Part shown: positions 27,401-40,586 of the stretch, piece after piece
Layout: each line of letters opens with the position of its first letter
Numbering within the stretch: position 1 is the stretch's first letter
Source of the DNA: Timema cristinae
Lineage: Eukaryota; Arthropoda; Insecta; Phasmatodea; Timematidae
DNA: 64,000 nucleotides
Assembly: GCA_039000515.1 (NCBI GenBank)
Contig: JBCFYV010000001.1
Span: 62,782,621 to 62,846,620 of the forward strand
Direction: 5' to 3'
Notes under the pieces: model-generated
The model's input: the letters and a program-made list of their open reading frames with translations, nothing else
The model's database searches: none
What the model was told of the DNA's origin: nothing
Translations under genes and position numbers: made by a program

Positions 27401-29732
27401 ACTCTAATAAAGTTATTTGAACAACTTGTTTACCATTTTGACTAAAATGACGAAAATAAAGAATGTCATTTCTGGACGATTTCAACAGACGATGATTCTC
27501 GAAATCGAGAATATGCGCTCGATTGATGATTTCCATCATTTAACTAATATATAGTTACAGAACCTTAAATAAAGTATTTTGAACAACTTATGAACAAATT
27601 TTACTAAAACGTTAAGAAATAAAGAGATTCATTTTCTAAGATTTCAAAACACGAAAAGAATTGGTATGTCAGTTTGGTTGAAGAGTGTCATATTTTAACT
27701 GAATGTATAGATACAGCAACTCTAATTAGTTATTTTGAACAACTGTTTACCATTTTGACTAAAAATGACGAAAATAAAGAATTGTCATTTCTGGACGATT
27801 TCAACAGACGATGATTCTCGAAATCGAGAATATGCGCTCGATTGATGATTTCCATCATTTAACTGAATATATAGTTACAGAACTTAAATAAAGTTATTTT
27901 TAACAACTTATGAACAAATTTTACTAAAACGTTAAAAAATAAAGAAGATTCATTTTCTAAGATCTCAAAACAAGAAAAGAATCTGGTATGTCAGTTTGGT
28001 TGACGAGTGTCATATTTTAACTGAATGTATAGATACAGCAACTCTAATAAAGTTATTTTGATAAACTTGTTTACCATTTTGACTAAAAATGACGAAAATA
28101 AAGATTGTCATTTCTGGACGTTTTCAACAGACGATGATTCTCGAAATCGAGAATATGCGCTCGATTGATGATTTCCATCATTTAACTGAATATATAGTTA
28201 CAGAACCTTAAATAAAGTTATTTTGAACAACTTATGAACAAATTTTACTAAAACGTAAGAAATAAAGAAATTCATTTTCTAAGATTTCAAAAACACGAAA
28301 AGAATCTGGTATGTCAGTTTGGTTGACGAGTGTCATATTTTAACTGAATGTATAGATACAGCAACTCTAATAAAGTTATTTTGAACAACTTGTTTACCAT
28401 TTTGACTAAAAATGACGAAAATAAAGAATTGTCATTTCTGGACGATTTCAACAGACGATGATTCTCGAAATCGAGAATATGCGCTCGATTGATGATTTCC
28501 ATCATTTAATGAATATATAGTTACAGAACTTAAATAAAGTTATTTTGAACAATTATGAACAAATTTACTAAAACGTTAAGAAATAAAAAAGATTCATTTT
28601 CTAAGATTTCAAAACACGAAAATAATCTGGTATGTCAGTTTGGTTTGACGAGTGTCATATTTTAACTGAATGTATAGATACAGCAACTCTACTAAAGTTA
28701 TTTTGAACAACTTGTTTACCATTTTGACTAAAAATGACGAAAATAAAGAATTGTCTATTCTGGACGATTTCAACAGACGATGATTCTCGAAATCGAGAAT
28801 ATGCGCTCGAATTGATGATTTCCATCATTTAACTGAATATATAGTTACAGAACCTTAAATAAAGTTATTTTGAACAACTTATGAACAAATTTTACTAAAA
28901 CGTTAAGAAATAAAGAAGATTCATTTTTAAGATTCTCAAAACACGAAAAGAATCTGGTATGTCAGTTTGGTTGACGAGTGTCATATTTTAACTGAATGTA
29001 TAGATACAGCAACTCTAATAAAGTTATTTTGAAAAACTTGTTTACCATTTTGACTAAAAATGACGAAAATAAAGAATTGTCATTTCTGGACGATTTCAAC
29101 AGACGATGATTCTCGAAATCGAGAATTTGCGCTCAATAGATGATTTCAATCATTTAACTGAATATTTAGTTACAGAACCTTAAATAAAGTTATTTTGAAC
29201 AACTTATGAACAAATTTACTAAAACGTTAAGAAATAAAGAAGATTCATTTTCTAAGATTTCAAAACACGAAAAGAATCTGGTATGTCAGTTTGGTTGACG
29301 AGTGTCATATTTTAACTGAATGTATAGATACAGCAACTCTAATTACGTTATTTTGAAAAACTTGTTTATCATTTTGACTAAAAATGACGAAAATAAAGAA
29401 TTGTCATTTCTTGACGATTTCAACAGACGATGATTCTCGAAATCGAAAATATGCGCTCGATTGATGATTTCCATCATTTAAATGAATATATAGTTATAGA
29501 AGCTTAAATAAAGTTATTTTGAACAGATTATGAACAAATATTACTAAAACGTTAAGAAATAAAGAAGATTCATTTTCTAAGATCTCAAAACACGAAAAGA
29601 ATCTGGTATGTCAGTTTGGTTGACGAGTGTCATATTTTAACTGAATGTATAGATACAGCAACTCTAATAAAGTTATTTTGAACAACTTGTTTACCATTTT
29701 GACTAAAAATGACGAAAATAAAGAATTGTCTA
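5986..29732. repeat. 325-bp satellite array, left block (poor base quality 6.5-24.4 kb)
   Basis: Head-to-tail units of 325 bp, each built of half A (166 bp, from GATACAGCAACTCTAATAAAG) and half B (159 bp, from GTTACAGAACCTTAAATAAAG). The halves share an aligned core including AATAAAGTTATTTTGAACAACTT. Half A carries the 18-bp dyad ATTCTCGAAATCGAGAAT. The first two units (5,986 to about 6,480) and the block after about 24,400 are clean. Between them units keep register but are full of homopolymer errors and lost or swapped bases. No protein prediction in that stretch is credible. Confidence 0.97.
15249..15420. repeat. Poly-T dominated stretch in the satellite, likely consensus artefact
   Basis: About 170 bp that are almost all T with short A runs, interrupting the satellite period in the low-quality zone. 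The satellite resumes directly afterwards. It may be a real insertion of a poly(A)/(T) tail but is more likely basecalling or consensus failure. Confidence 0.6.
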
Positions 29733-31041
29733 TGTACCGTGGTCGCATACTACACCGCCACCACTTAGTTCGCCTGACTACTCACCCTGTTTTACTGCCC
29801 TGTCGGAGAACACATTCGAGGCCGAAGGCGAGCTTTTTCGACCAGTGCGATCCACTCACACAACAAAACAAACTCTATCTAACGTACTGGAAGAACAACC
29901 TTTTGTTTCATCATCAAGATCGATGGCAGTGAATAAAGCGCGTGCGCGATCTGATAAACTTGGCTAGCTCTCAATCGTCGTGTACTCGTCACCCCCCCCC
30001 CCCCCGTAATCCAAGTCCATGACTTCATTGCGTTCTGCGCTGGCGCCGATGAGGTCTTCTAGTCGCCGATTGGACAATATGATATCGAATTATGGCTATT
30101 CATTCCAACCCCCTTTTTTTCCCTCTGAATTCAAATGAATAAAGGCGAGTGTTTGACATGGGAAAAATCACTCTTTGATGCCACTAGCCGTTAGAGGAAC
30201 TAATACTCCCAACAATGTAAGTTGACATAATGATGGCGAGCTAGTTAGAGATATTGCATCGTTAAATGGTAGACTGTAGGTTATAAATTGATTCTCCAGT
30301 ATGTGAACAGTTTAGCAGAACTAAATGTAGTACTTTGGATACTTGTTGTACTATGATGTTTTGAGTAGAAGTTTATTACTATTCACTTCCAATAAGTTTA
30401 TATACCTAGTTTCGGAGGTTAACCAAAATAGGTTTTGGAGAACTAAATTTAGTTGCTTAGATATTAATTATATTATAATGTTATGATTAGAAATTTAGGA
30501 CAATTTACTTTCAATATGTTTATATATCTAATTCCGCAGGTTAAACAAAGAAGGTTTTGGAAAACTAAGTTTAGTAATTTAAATATTTGTTTTGCTACAT
30601 TGATTTGATTAGAAATTTATTTCAAGTAACTTTCAATATATTTATATATTAAATTCTGTGGGTTAACAAACGTACGGTATGTTAGTTTAGGAGAACTAAC
30701 TATAGTACTTTAAGTAGTTGTCATGATATATTGTTTTGACTAGTTAATCAGGAGTATCTATGTTTTGATGACCAGAGCGAGTAAGAATGCGCCAAGCTTA
30801 AATTCTAAATATTATGTCATATATATATATATTGTTATATTTTACATCTTGTTATATTTTTAAATAAACTGGCCTAGGCTTAGTATCTTGTTATCTCCTG
30901 TTTTGTTTTTGCGAGGTCCTTGCCTTATATACAAGTTATTTAAATAATCAAATAGGGAATATTTACTTAACTTGAGCGGTGGTCAATAAGGATCCCTGTG
31001 ATTTAACTAAATAAATGCCTAAACCATTTAAGGATGGTTGA
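29733..31041. mobile_element. Non-coding ~1.31-kb insert in the satellite, copy 1
   Basis: A foreign sequence interrupts half A of a satellite unit between TCTA at 29,729-29,732 and TCTA at 31,042-31,045, consistent with a 4-bp target duplication. The left part is GC-richer and contains a 12-13 base C run. The right part holds about 3.5 tandem copies of a ~122-bp AT-rich unit (starts near 30,317, 30,439, 30,561, 30,692). A small dyad (AACCAT/ATGGTT) lies 10 bp from the right end. There are no long terminal inverted repeats, poly(A) or credible ORF. This layout resembles non-autonomous Helitron-like elements with central repeats; the class is a guess. Confidence 0.6.
30317..30755. repeat. ~122-bp tandem repeats inside the insert
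   Basis: Starts at AGAACTAAATGTAG (30,317), AGAACTAAATTTAG (30,439), AAAACTAAGTTTAG (30,561) and AGAACTAACTATAG (30,692, partial). The copies share the order ACTAA-TAGT, AGAAATTTA, CTTTCAATA, TTTATATA and AGGTTAA, with substantial divergence. The same series is present in the second insert near 39,865-40,300. Confidence 0.8.
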
Positions 31042-34000
31042 TCTATTCTGGACGATTTCAACAGACGATGATTCTCGAAATCGAGAATATGCGCTCGATT
31101 GATGATTTCCATCATTTACCTAAATATATAGTTACAGAACCTTAAATAAAGCTATTTTGAACAACTTATGAACAAATTTTACTAAAACGTTAAGAAATAA
31201 AGTAGATTCATTTTTTAAGATTTCAAAACACGAAAAGAATCTGGTATGTCAGTTTGGTTGACGAGTGTTATATTTTAACTGAATGTATAGATAAAGCAAC
31301 TCTAATAAAATTATTTTGAAAAACTTGTTTACCATTTTGACTAAAAATGACGAAAGTAAAGAATTATCATTTCTGGACGATTTCAACAGACGATGATTCT
31401 CGAAATCGAGAATATGCGCTCAATTGATGATTTCAATCATTTAACTGAATATATATTTACAGAACCTTAAATAAAGTTATTTTGAACAACTTATGAACAA
31501 ATTTTACTAAAACGTTAAGAAATAGAGAAGATTCATTTTCTTAGATTTCAAAACACGAAAAGAATCTGGTATGTCAGTTTGATTGATGAGTGTCATATTT
31601 TAACTGAATGTATATATATACAGCAACTCTATTAAAGTTATTTTGAACAACTTGTTTACCATTTTGACTAAAAATGACGAAAATAAAGAATTGTCATTTC
31701 TGGACGATTTCAACAGACGATGATTCTCGAAATCGAGAATATGCGCTCGATTGATGATTTCAATCATTTAAATGAATATATAGTTACAGAAGCTTAAATA
31801 AAGTTATTTTTAATAACTTATGAACATATTTTACTAAAACGTTAAGAAATAAAGAAGATTCATTTTCTAAGATTTCAAAACACGAAAAGAATCTGGTATT
31901 TTAGTTTGGTTGACGAGTGTCATATTTTAACTGAATGTATAGATACAGCAACTCTACTAAAGTTATTTTGAACATCTTATTTAGCATTTATTTAAAAATG
32001 ACGAAAATAAAGAATTGTCTATTCTGGACGATTTCAACAGACGATGATTCTCGAAATCGAGAATATGCGCTCGATTGATGATTTCTACCATTTAAATGAA
32101 TATATAGTTACAGAAGTTTAAATAAAGTTATTTTGAACAGATTATGAAAAAATATTACTAAAATGTTAAGAAATAAAAAAGATTCATTTTCTAAGATCTC
32201 AAAACATGAAAAGAATCTGGTATGTCAGTTTGGTTGACGAGTGTCATATTTTAACTGAATGTATAGATACAGCAACTCTAATAAAGTTATTTTGAACAAC
32301 TTGTTTACCATTTTGACTAAAAATGTCGAAAATAAAGAATTGTCTATTCTGGACGATTTCAACAGAAGATGATTCTCGAAATCGAGAATATGCGCTCGAT
32401 TGATGATTTCCCTCATTTAACTGAATATATAGTAACAGAACCTTAAATAAAGTTATTTTGAACAACTTATGAACAAATTTTACTAAAACGTTAAGAAATA
32501 AAGAAGATTCATTTTCTAAGATTTCAAAACACGAAAAGAATCTGGTATGTCAGTTTGGTTGACGAGTGTCATATTTTAACTAAATGTATAGATACAGCAA
32601 CTCTAATTACGTTATTTTGAACAACTTGTTTATCATTTTGACTAAAAATGACGAAAATAAAGAATTGTCATTTCTTGACGATTTCAAGAGACGATGATTC
32701 TCGAAATCGAAAATATGCGCTCGATTGATGATTTCCATCATTTAAATGAATATATAGTTACAGAAGCTTAAATAAAGTTATTTTGAACAACTTATGAACA
32801 AATATTACTAAAACGTTAAGAAATAAAGAAGATTCATATTCTAAGATTTCAAAACACGAATATATATTTACAGAACCTTAAATAAAGTTATTTGAACAAC
32901 TTATGAACAAATTTAACTAAAACGTTAAGAAATAAAGAAGATTCATTTTCTTAGATTTCAAAACACGCAAAGAATCTGGTATGTCAGTTTGGTTGATGAG
33001 TGTCATATTTTAACTGAATGTATATATACAGCAACTCTAATAAAGTTATTTTGAACAATTTTTTTAGCATTTTGACTAAAAATGAGGAATAAAAGAATTG
33101 TCATTTCTGGACGATTTCAACAGACGATGATTCTCGAAATCGAGAATATGCGCTCGATTGATGATTTCCATCATTTAAGTGAATATATAGTTACAGAACC
33201 TTAAATAATGTTATTTTAAACAAATTATGAACAAATTTTACTAAAACGTTAAGAAATAAAGAAGATTCATTTTCTAAGATTTCAAAACAGGAAAATAATC
33301 TGGTATGTCAGTTTGGTTTACGAGTGTCATATTTTAACTGAATGTAGAGATATAGCAACTCTATTAAAGTTATTTTGAACAACTTGTTTACCATTTTGAC
33401 TAAAAATGACGAAAATAAAGAATTGTCATTTCTGGACGATTTCAACAGACGATGATTCTCGAAATCGAGAATATGCGCTCGATTGATGATTTCCATCATT
33501 TAACTAAATATATAGTTACAGAACCTTAAATAAAGCTATTTTGAACAACTTATGAACAAATTTTACTAAAACGTTAAGAAATAAAGAAGATTCATTCTTT
33601 AAGATTTCAAAACACGAAAAGAATCTGGTATGTCAGTTTGGTTGACGAGTGTCATATTTTAACTGAATGTATAGATACAGCAACTCTAATAAAGTTATTT
33701 TGAAAAACTTGTTTACCATTTTGACTAAAAATGACGAAAATAAAGAATTATAATTTCTGGACGATTTCAACAGACGATGATTCTCGAAATCGAGAATATG
33801 CGCTCGATTGATGATTTCCATCATTTAAATGAATATATAGTTACAGAACCTTAAATAAAGCTATTTTGAACAACTTATGAACAAATTTTACTAAAACGTT
33901 AAGAAATGAAGTAGATTCATTTTTTAAGATTTCAAAACACGAAAAGAATCTGGTATGTCAGTTTGGTTGACGAGTGTTATATTTTAACTGAATGTATAGA

Positions 34001-37000
34001 TACAGCAACTCTAATAAAATTATTTTGAAAAACTTGATTACCATTTTGACTAAAAATGACGAAAATAAAGAATTATCATTTCTGGACGATTTCAACAGAC
34101 GATGATTCTCGAAATCGAGAATATGCGCTCAATTGATGATTTCAATCATTTAACTGAATATATATTTACAGAACCTTAAATAAAGTTATTTTGAACAACT
34201 TATGAACAAATTTTACTAAAACGTTAAGAAATAGAGAAGATTCATTTTCTTAGATTTCAAAACACGAAAAGAATCTGGTATGTCAGTTTGGTTGATGAGT
34301 GTCATATTTTATCTGAATGTATATATATAGCAACTCTAATAAAGTTATTTTGAACAACTTGTTTAGCATTTTGACTAAAAATGACGAAAATAAATAATTG
34401 TCATTTCTGGACGATTTCAACAGACGATGATTCTCGAAATCGAGAATATGCGCTCGATTGATGATTTCCATCATTTAACTGAATATATAGTTTCAGAACC
34501 TTAAATAAAGTTATTTTAAACAACTTATGAACACATTTTACTAAAACGTTAAGAAATAAAAAAGATTCATTTTCTAAGATTTCAAAACACGAAAAGAATC
34601 TGGTATGTCAGTTTGGTTGACGAGTGTCATATTTTAACTGAATGTAGAGATATAGCAACTCTATTAAAGTTATTTTGAACAACTTGTTTACCATTTTGAC
34701 TAACAATGACGAAAATAAAGAATTGTCATTTCTGGACGATTTCAACAGATGATGATTCTCGAAATCGAGAATATGCGCTCGATTGATGATTTCCACCATT
34801 TAAATGAATATATAGTTACAGAAGCTTAAATAAAGTTATTTTGAACAGATTATGAAAAAATATTGTTAAAACGTTAAGAAATAAAAAAGATTCATTTTCT
34901 AAGATCTCAAAACACGAAAAAAATCTGGTATGTCAGTTTGGTTGACGAGTGTCATATTTTAACTGAATGTATAGATACAGCAACTCTACTAAAGTTATTT
35001 TGAACAACTTGTTTACCATTTTGACTAAAAATGACGAAAATAAAGAATAGTCATTTATGGACGATTTAAACAGACGATGATTCTCGAAATCGAGAATATG
35101 CGCTCAATTGATGATTTCCATCATTTAACTGAATATATAGTTACAGAACCTTAAATAAAGTTATTTTGAACAACTTATGAACAAATTTTAACAAAAACGT
35201 TAAGAAATAAAGAAGATTCATTTTCTAAGATTTCAAAACACGAAAAGAATCTGGTATGTCAGTTTGGTTGACGAGTGTTATATTTTAACTGAATGTATAG
35301 ATACAGCAACTCTAATAAAATTATTTTGAAAAACTTGTTTACCATTTTGACTAAAAATGACGAAAATAATGAATTATCATTTCTGGACGATTTCAACAGA
35401 CGATGATTCTCGAAATCGAGAATATGCGCTCAATTGATGATTTCAATCATTTAAATGAATATATATTTACAGAACCTTAAATAAAGTTATTTTGAACAAC
35501 TTATGAACAAATTTTACTAAAACGTTAAGAAATAAAGAAGATTCATTTTCTTAGATTTCAAAACACGAAAAGAATCTGGTATGTCAGTTTGGTTGATGAG
35601 TGTCATATTTTAACTGAATGTATATATACAGCAACTCTAATAAAGTTATTTTGAACAACTTGTTTAGCATTTTGACTAAAAATGACGAAAATAAAGAATT
35701 GTCATTTCTGGACGATTTCAACAGACGATGATTCTCGAAATCGAGAATATGCGCTCGATTGATGATTTCCATCATTTAAGTGAATAAATATTTACAGAAC
35801 CTTAAATAAAGTTATTTTAAACAACTTATGAACACATTTTACTAAAACGTTAAGAAATAAAAAAGATTCATTTTCTAAGATTTCAAAACACGAAAAGAAT
35901 CTGGTATGTCAGTTTGGTTGACGAGTGTCATATTTTAACTGAATGTAGAGATATAGCAACTCTATTAAAGTTATTTTGAACAACTTGTTTACCATTTTGA
36001 CTAACAATGACGAAAATAAAGAATTGTCATTTCTGGACGATTTCAACAGATGATGATTCTCGAAATCGAGAATATGCGCTCGATTGATGATTTCCACCAT
36101 TTAAATGAATATATAGTTACAGAAGCTTAAATAAAGTTATTTTGAACAGATTATGAAAAAATATTGTTAAAACGTTAAGAAATAAAAAAGATTCATTTTC
36201 TAAGATCTCAAAACACGAAAAAAATCTGGTATGTCAGTTTGGTTGACGAGTGTCATATTTTAACTGAATGTATAGATACAGCAACTCTACTAAAGTTATT
36301 TTGAACAACTTGTTTACCATTTTGACTAAAAATGACGAAAATAAAGAATAGTCATTTATGGACGATTTAAACAGACGATGATTCTCGAAATCGAGAATAT
36401 GCGCTCAATTGATGATTTCCATCATTTAACTGAATATATAGTTACAGAACCTTAAATAAAGTTATTTTGAACAACTTATGAACAAATTTTAACAAAAACG
36501 TTAAGAAATAAAGAAGATTCATTTTCTAAGATTTCAAAACACGAAAAGAATCTGGTATGTCAGTTTGGTTGACGAGTGTTATATTTTAACTGAATGTATA
36601 GATACAGCAACTCTAATAAAATTATTTTGAAAAACTTGTTTACCATTTTGACTAAAAATGACGAAAATAATGAATTATCATTTCTGGACGATTTCAACAG
36701 ACGATGATTCTCGAAATCGAGAATATGCGCTCAATTGATGATTTCAATCATTTAAATGAATATATATTTACAGAACCTTAAATAAAGTTATTTTGAACAA
36801 CTTATGAACAAATTTTACTAAAACGTTAAGAAATAAAGAAGATTCATTTTCTTAGATTTCAAAACACGAAAAGAATCTGGTATGTCAGTTTGGTTGATGA
36901 GTGTCATATTTTAACTGAATGTATATATACAGCAACTCTAATAAAGTTATTTTGAACAACTTGTTTAGCATTTTGACTAAAAATGACGAAAATAAAGAAT

Positions 37001-39280
37001 TGTCATTTCTGGACGATTTCAACAGACGATGATTCTCGAAATCGAGAATATGCGCTCGATTGATGATTTCCATCATTTAAGTGAATAAATATTTACAGAA
37101 CCTTAAATAATGTTATTTTAAACAAATTATGAACAAATTTTACTAAAACGTTAAGAAATAAAAAAGATTCATTTTCTAAGATTTCAAAACAGGAAAATAA
37201 TCTGGTATGTCAGTTTGGTTTACGAGTGTCATATTTTAACTGAATGTAGAGATATAGCAACTCTATTAAAGTTATTTTGAACAACTTGTTTACCATTTTG
37301 ACTAAAAATGACGAAAATAAAGAATTGTCATTTCTGGACGATTTCAACAGACGATGATTCTCGAAATCAAGAATATGCGCTCGATTGATGATTTCCATCA
37401 TTTAACTAAATATATAGTTACAGAACCTTAAATAAAGCTATTTTGAACAACTTATGAACAAATTTTACTAAAACGTTAAGAAATAAAGAAGATTCATTCT
37501 TTAAGATTTCAAAACACGAAAAGAATCTGGTATGTCAGTTTGGTTGACGAGTGTCATAGTTTAACTGAATGTATAGATACAGCAACTCTAATAAAGTTAT
37601 TTTGAAAAACTTGTTTACCATTTTGACTAAAAATGACGAAAATAAAGAATTATCATTTCTGGACGATTTCAAAAGACGATGATTCTCGAAATCGAGAATA
37701 TGCGCTCAATTGATGATTTCAATCCTTTAAATGAATATATTGTTACAGAACCTTAAATAAAGTTATTTTGAACAACTTATGAACAAATATTACTAAAACG
37801 TTAAGAAATAAAGAAGATTCATTTTCTAAGATCTCAAAACAAGAAAAGAATCTGGTATGTCAGTTTGGTTGACGAGTGTCATATTTTAACTGAATGTATA
37901 GATACAGCAACTCTAATAAAGTTATTTTGAACAACTTGTTTACAATTTGACTAAAAATGACGAAAATAAAGAATTGTCTATTCTGGACGATTTCAACAGA
38001 CGATGATTCTCGAAATCGAGAATATGCGCTCGATTGATGATTTCCATCATTTAAGTGAATAAATATTTACAGAACCTTAAATAATGTTATTTTAAACAAA
38101 TTATGAACAAATTTTACTAAAACGTTAAGAAATAAAAAAGATTCATTTTCTAAGATTTCAAAACAGGAAAATAATCTGGTATGTCAGTTTGGTTTACGAG
38201 TGTCATATTTTAACTGAATGTAGAGATATAGCAACTCTATTAAAGTTATTTTGAACAACTTGTTTACCATTTTGACTAAAAATGACGAAAATAAAGAATT
38301 GTCATTTCTGGACGATTTCAACAGACGATGATTCTCGAAATCAAGAATATGCGCTCTATTGATGATTTCCATCATTTAACTAAATATATAGTTACAGAAC
38401 CTTAAATAAAGCTATTTTGAACAACTTATGAACAAATTTTACTAAAACGTTAAGAAATAAAGAAGATTCATTCTTTAAGATTTCAAAACACGAAAAGAAT
38501 CTGGTATGTCAGTTTGGTTGACGAGTGTCATATTTTAACTGAATGTATAGATACAGCAACTCTAATAAAGTTATTTTGAAAAACTTGTTTACCATTTTGA
38601 CTAAAAATGACGAAAATAAAGAATTATCATTTCTGGACGATTTCAACAGACGATGATTCTCGAAATCGAGAATTTGCGCTCAATAGATGATTTCAATCAT
38701 TTAACTGAATATTTAGTTACAGAACCTTAAATAAAGTTATTTTGAACAACTTATGAACAAAATTTACTAAAACGTTAAGAAATAAAGAAGATTCATTTTC
38801 TAAGATTTCAAAACACGAAAAGAATCTGGTATGTCAGTTTGGTTGACGAGTGTCATATTTTAACTGAATGTATAGATACAGCAACTCTAATTACGTTATT
38901 TTGAAAAACTTGTTTATCATTTTGACTAAAAATGACGAAAATAAAGAATTGTCATTTCTTGACGATTTCAACAGACGATGATTCTCGAAATCGAAAATAT
39001 GCGCTCGATTGATGATTTCCATCATTTAAATGAATATATAGTTATAGAAGCTTAAATAAAGTTATTTTGAACAGATTATGAACAAATATTACTAAAACGT
39101 TAAGAAATAAAGAAGATTCATTTTCTAAGATCTCAAAACACGAAAAGAATCTGGTATGTCAGTTTGGTTGACGAGTGTCATATTTTAACTGAATGTATAG
39201 ATACAGCAACTCTAATAAAGTTATTTTGAACAACTTGTTTACCATTTTGACTAAAAATGACGAAAATAAAGAATTGTCTA
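31042..39280. repeat. 325-bp satellite array, middle block with 4-unit higher-order repeats
   Basis: Clean satellite. A block of four units (1,301 bp) repeats almost perfectly, with equivalent points at 34,283, 35,584 and 36,885. At about 32,859 a deletion of roughly 220 bp joins half B directly to the next half B. Diagnostic variants such as the TTGATGAGTG, TAGAGATATAG and TTTACGAGTG forms recur in fixed order, which defines the higher-order units. Confidence 0.97.
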
Positions 39281-40586
39281 TGTACCGTGGTCGCATACTA
39301 CACCGCCACCACTTAGTTCGCCTGACTACTCACCCTGTTTTACTGCCCTGTCGGAGAACACATTCGAGGCCGAAGGCGAGCTTTTTCGACCAGTGCGATC
39401 CACTCACACAACAAAACAAACTCTATCTAACGTACTGGAAGAACAACCTTTTGTTTCATCATCAAGATCGATGGCAGTGAATAAAGCGCGTGCGCGATCT
39501 GATAAACTTGGCTAGCTCTCAATCGTCGTGTACTCGTCACCCCCCCCCCCCCCGTAATCCAAGTCCATGACTTCATTGCGTTCTGCGCTGGCGCCGATGA
39601 GGTCTTCTAGTCGCCGATTGGACAATATGATATCGAATTATGGCTATTCATTCCAACCCCCTTTTTTTCCCCTCTGAATTCAAATGAATAAAGGCGAGTG
39701 TTTGACATGGGAAAAATCACTCTTTGATGCCACTAGCCGTTAGAGGAACTAATACTCCCAACAATGTAAGTTGACATAATGATGGCGAGCTAGTTAGAGA
39801 TATTGCATCGTTAAATGGTAGACTGTAGGTTATAAATTGATTCTCCAGTATGTGAACAGTTTAGCAGAACTAAATGTAGTACTTTGGATACTTGTTGTAC
39901 TATGATGTTTTGAGTAGAAGTTTATTACTATTCACTTCCAATAAGTTTATATACCTAGTTTCGGAGGTTAACCAAAATAGGTTTTGGAGAACTAAATTTA
40001 GTTGCTTAGATATTAATTATATTATAATGTTATGATTAGAAATTTAGGACAATTTACTTTCAATATGTTTATATATCTAATTCCGCAGGTTAAACAAAGA
40101 AGGTTTTGGAAAACTAAGTTTAGTAATTTAAATATTTGTTTTGCTACATTGATTTGATTAGAAATTTATTTCAAGTAACTTTCAATATATTTATATATTA
40201 AATTCTGTGGGTTAACAAACGTACGGTATGTTAGTTTAGGAGAACTAACTATAGTACTTTAAGTAGTTGTCATGATATATTGTTTTGACTAGTTAATCAG
40301 GAGTATCTATGTTTTGATGACCAGAGCGAGTAAGAATGCGCCAAGCTTAATTCTAAATATTATGTCATATATAATAATTGTTATATTTTACATCTTGTTA
40401 TAATTTTTAAATAAACTGGCTAGGCTTAGTATCTTGTTATCTCCTGTTTGTTTTTGCGAGGTCCTTGCCTTATATACAAGTTATTTAAATAATCAAATAG
40501 GGAATATTTACTTAACTTGAGCGGTGGTCAATAAGGATCCCTGTGATTTAACTAAATAAATGCCTAAACCATTTAAGGATGGTTGA
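39281..40586. mobile_element. Non-coding ~1.31-kb insert in the satellite, copy 2
   Basis: Practically identical to the insert at 29,733-31,041, with the same flanking TCTA (39,277-39,280 and 40,587-40,590) in the same satellite position. Only a few length differences exist in simple runs, for instance the shorter TA run near 40,370. As several hundred bp of flanking satellite on both sides also match, this is one insertion event copied by segmental duplication, not a second insertion. Confidence 0.85.

Noticed and set aside
29645..29932. A 95-codon frame at the satellite/insert border, repeated at 39,193-39,480
   Set aside because: It starts in satellite and runs into the insert; the duplicate is due to the segmental duplication, and there is no family resemblance.
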